From contig JAUVWK010000164.1 of NCBI GenBank assembly GCA_030604165.1, forward strand, positions 1 to 6,432: DNA of 6,432 nucleotides, in the 5' to 3' direction. A program made the translations under genes and the position numbers. Each line of letters starts with the position of its first letter. Position 1 is the stretch's first letter. Under the pieces are notes generated by a model. That model was not told the DNA's origin. It saw only the letters and a program-made list of their open reading frames with translations, and searched no databases. Below, one piece after another: positions 5,958 to 6,432 of the stretch. The DNA comes from Alphaproteobacteria bacterium. Lineage in GTDB: Bacteria > Pseudomonadota > Alphaproteobacteria > UBA828.

Positions 5958-6432
5958 GTGAGCAAGAAGCCTACCGGCCTCGGCGCCTCGCTGACCGATT
6001 ACGGCGATGCGGAATTTTCGTTTTTCCTGCGCAAGGCGTTCGCCAAGTCCATGGGCTACACGGACGCGGACCTGGCGCGGCCCGTGGTCGGTATCGCCAA
6101 CACCTTCAGCGGGCTGACCAGTTGTCACGGCACCGTGCCCGAGCTGATCGAGGCGGTGAAGCGGGGCGTGGCGATGAGCGGCGGCCTGGCGCTCGAATTC
6201 CCCACCATTTCGCTGGGCGAGCCGTTCCTGAGCCCGACCAGCATGCTGTTCCGCAATCTGATGGCGATCGACACCGAAGAGATGATTCGCGCCCAGCCGG
6301 TCGATGCCGTGGTGCTGATCGGCGGCTGCGACAAGACCGTGCCGGCCCAGCTCATGGCGGCGGCGAGCGCCGGCGTGCCGGCGATCCAGCTCGTCACCGG
6401 GCCGATGATGACCGGCAGCCACAAGGGCGAGC
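5958..6432 (+). CDS. IlvD/Edd-family dehydratase, N-terminal part (runs off the window)
   Basis: The frame opens with GTG after a strong ribosome-binding site and gives 158 residues before the window ends; the family is usually 570-620 residues, so about a quarter is visible. Members dehydrate sugar acids or dihydroxy-acids to 2-keto-3-deoxy acids using an Fe-S cluster and Mg2+. Visible motifs are 'PVVGIANTFSGLTSCHG' (42-58), 'ISLGEPFLSPTSMLFRNL' (84-101) and 'IGGCDKTVPAQLMAAAS' (121-137). By analogy with Rhizobium L-arabinonate dehydratase, C56 and C124 would be cluster ligands, E88 and D125 Mg ligands, and K126 the carbamylated lysine. The 'SCHG' sequence replaces the 'PCN' of classical IlvD. 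Context with a lactonase, a dehydrogenase and a permease favours a sugar-acid dehydratase (arabinonate, gluconate or similar) over branched-chain amino acid synthesis, but substrate is inference. The third cluster Cys lies beyond the window. Confidence 0.88.
   Translation, partial: MSKKPTGLGASLTDYGDAEFSFFLRKAFAKSMGYTDADLARPVVGIANTFSGLTSCHGTVPELIEAVKRGVAMSGGLALEFPTISLGEPFLSPTSMLFRNLMAIDTEEMIRAQPVDAVVLIGGCDKTVPAQLMAAASAGVPAIQLVTGPMMTGSHKGE

Noticed and set aside
5544..6422. Open frame of 292 codons on the minus strand spanning the GNAT and dehydratase genes
   Set aside because: Spans two well-supported plus-strand genes and their intergenic gap and shows no motif.

Overview
This window is GC-rich, densely packed bacterial DNA. 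Gene spacing is short, start codons include ATG, GTG and TTG, and no stretch over about 110 bases lacks a gene. Base composition and protein styles (COG0620-type MetE-like protein, SMP-30 lactonase, EamA permease, Fe-type alcohol dehydrogenase, IlvD/Edd dehydratase) suggest an alphaproteobacterium. That assignment is inference, because no rRNA or marker gene is present. I see no tRNA, rRNA, CRISPR array, insertion sequence or phage gene.

Left block (1-2368, + strand). It holds the 3' end of a SnoaL-like gene, an intercistronic 23-nt dyad, a 278-residue protein whose C-terminus resembles L-2-amino-thiazoline-4-carboxylate (ATC) hydrolases, and a stand-alone MetE-core methyltransferase-like protein with all four zinc ligands. 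The shared strand and short gaps suggest one transcript, but the substrate is unknown.

Middle block (2350-4168, - strand). An SMP-30/gluconolactonase-family lactonase is followed 16 nt later by an EamA-type (drug/metabolite transporter) permease that appears to start with TTG. The permease ends tail-to-tail with the MetE-like gene, and the two overlap by 19 bp.

Right block (4273-6432, + strand). It runs divergently from the lactonase across a 104-nt intergenic region with candidate promoters facing both ways. It holds an iron-type alcohol dehydrogenase, a GNAT acetyltransferase and the N-terminal 158 codons of an IlvD/Edd dehydratase that continues past the window.

Together, lactonase, dehydratase, dehydrogenase and permease look like parts of an oxidative sugar-acid catabolic route: lactone to aldonate to 2-keto-3-deoxy acid, with an alcohol/aldehyde redox step. 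Sugar dehydrogenase, aldolase and regulator genes are not in view, so the sugar cannot be named. I found no clearly new defence or mobile system. The most distinctive items are the MetE-core / ATC-hydrolase-like / SnoaL-like neighbourhood, the 23-nt dyad, and the unassigned sugar-acid cluster.
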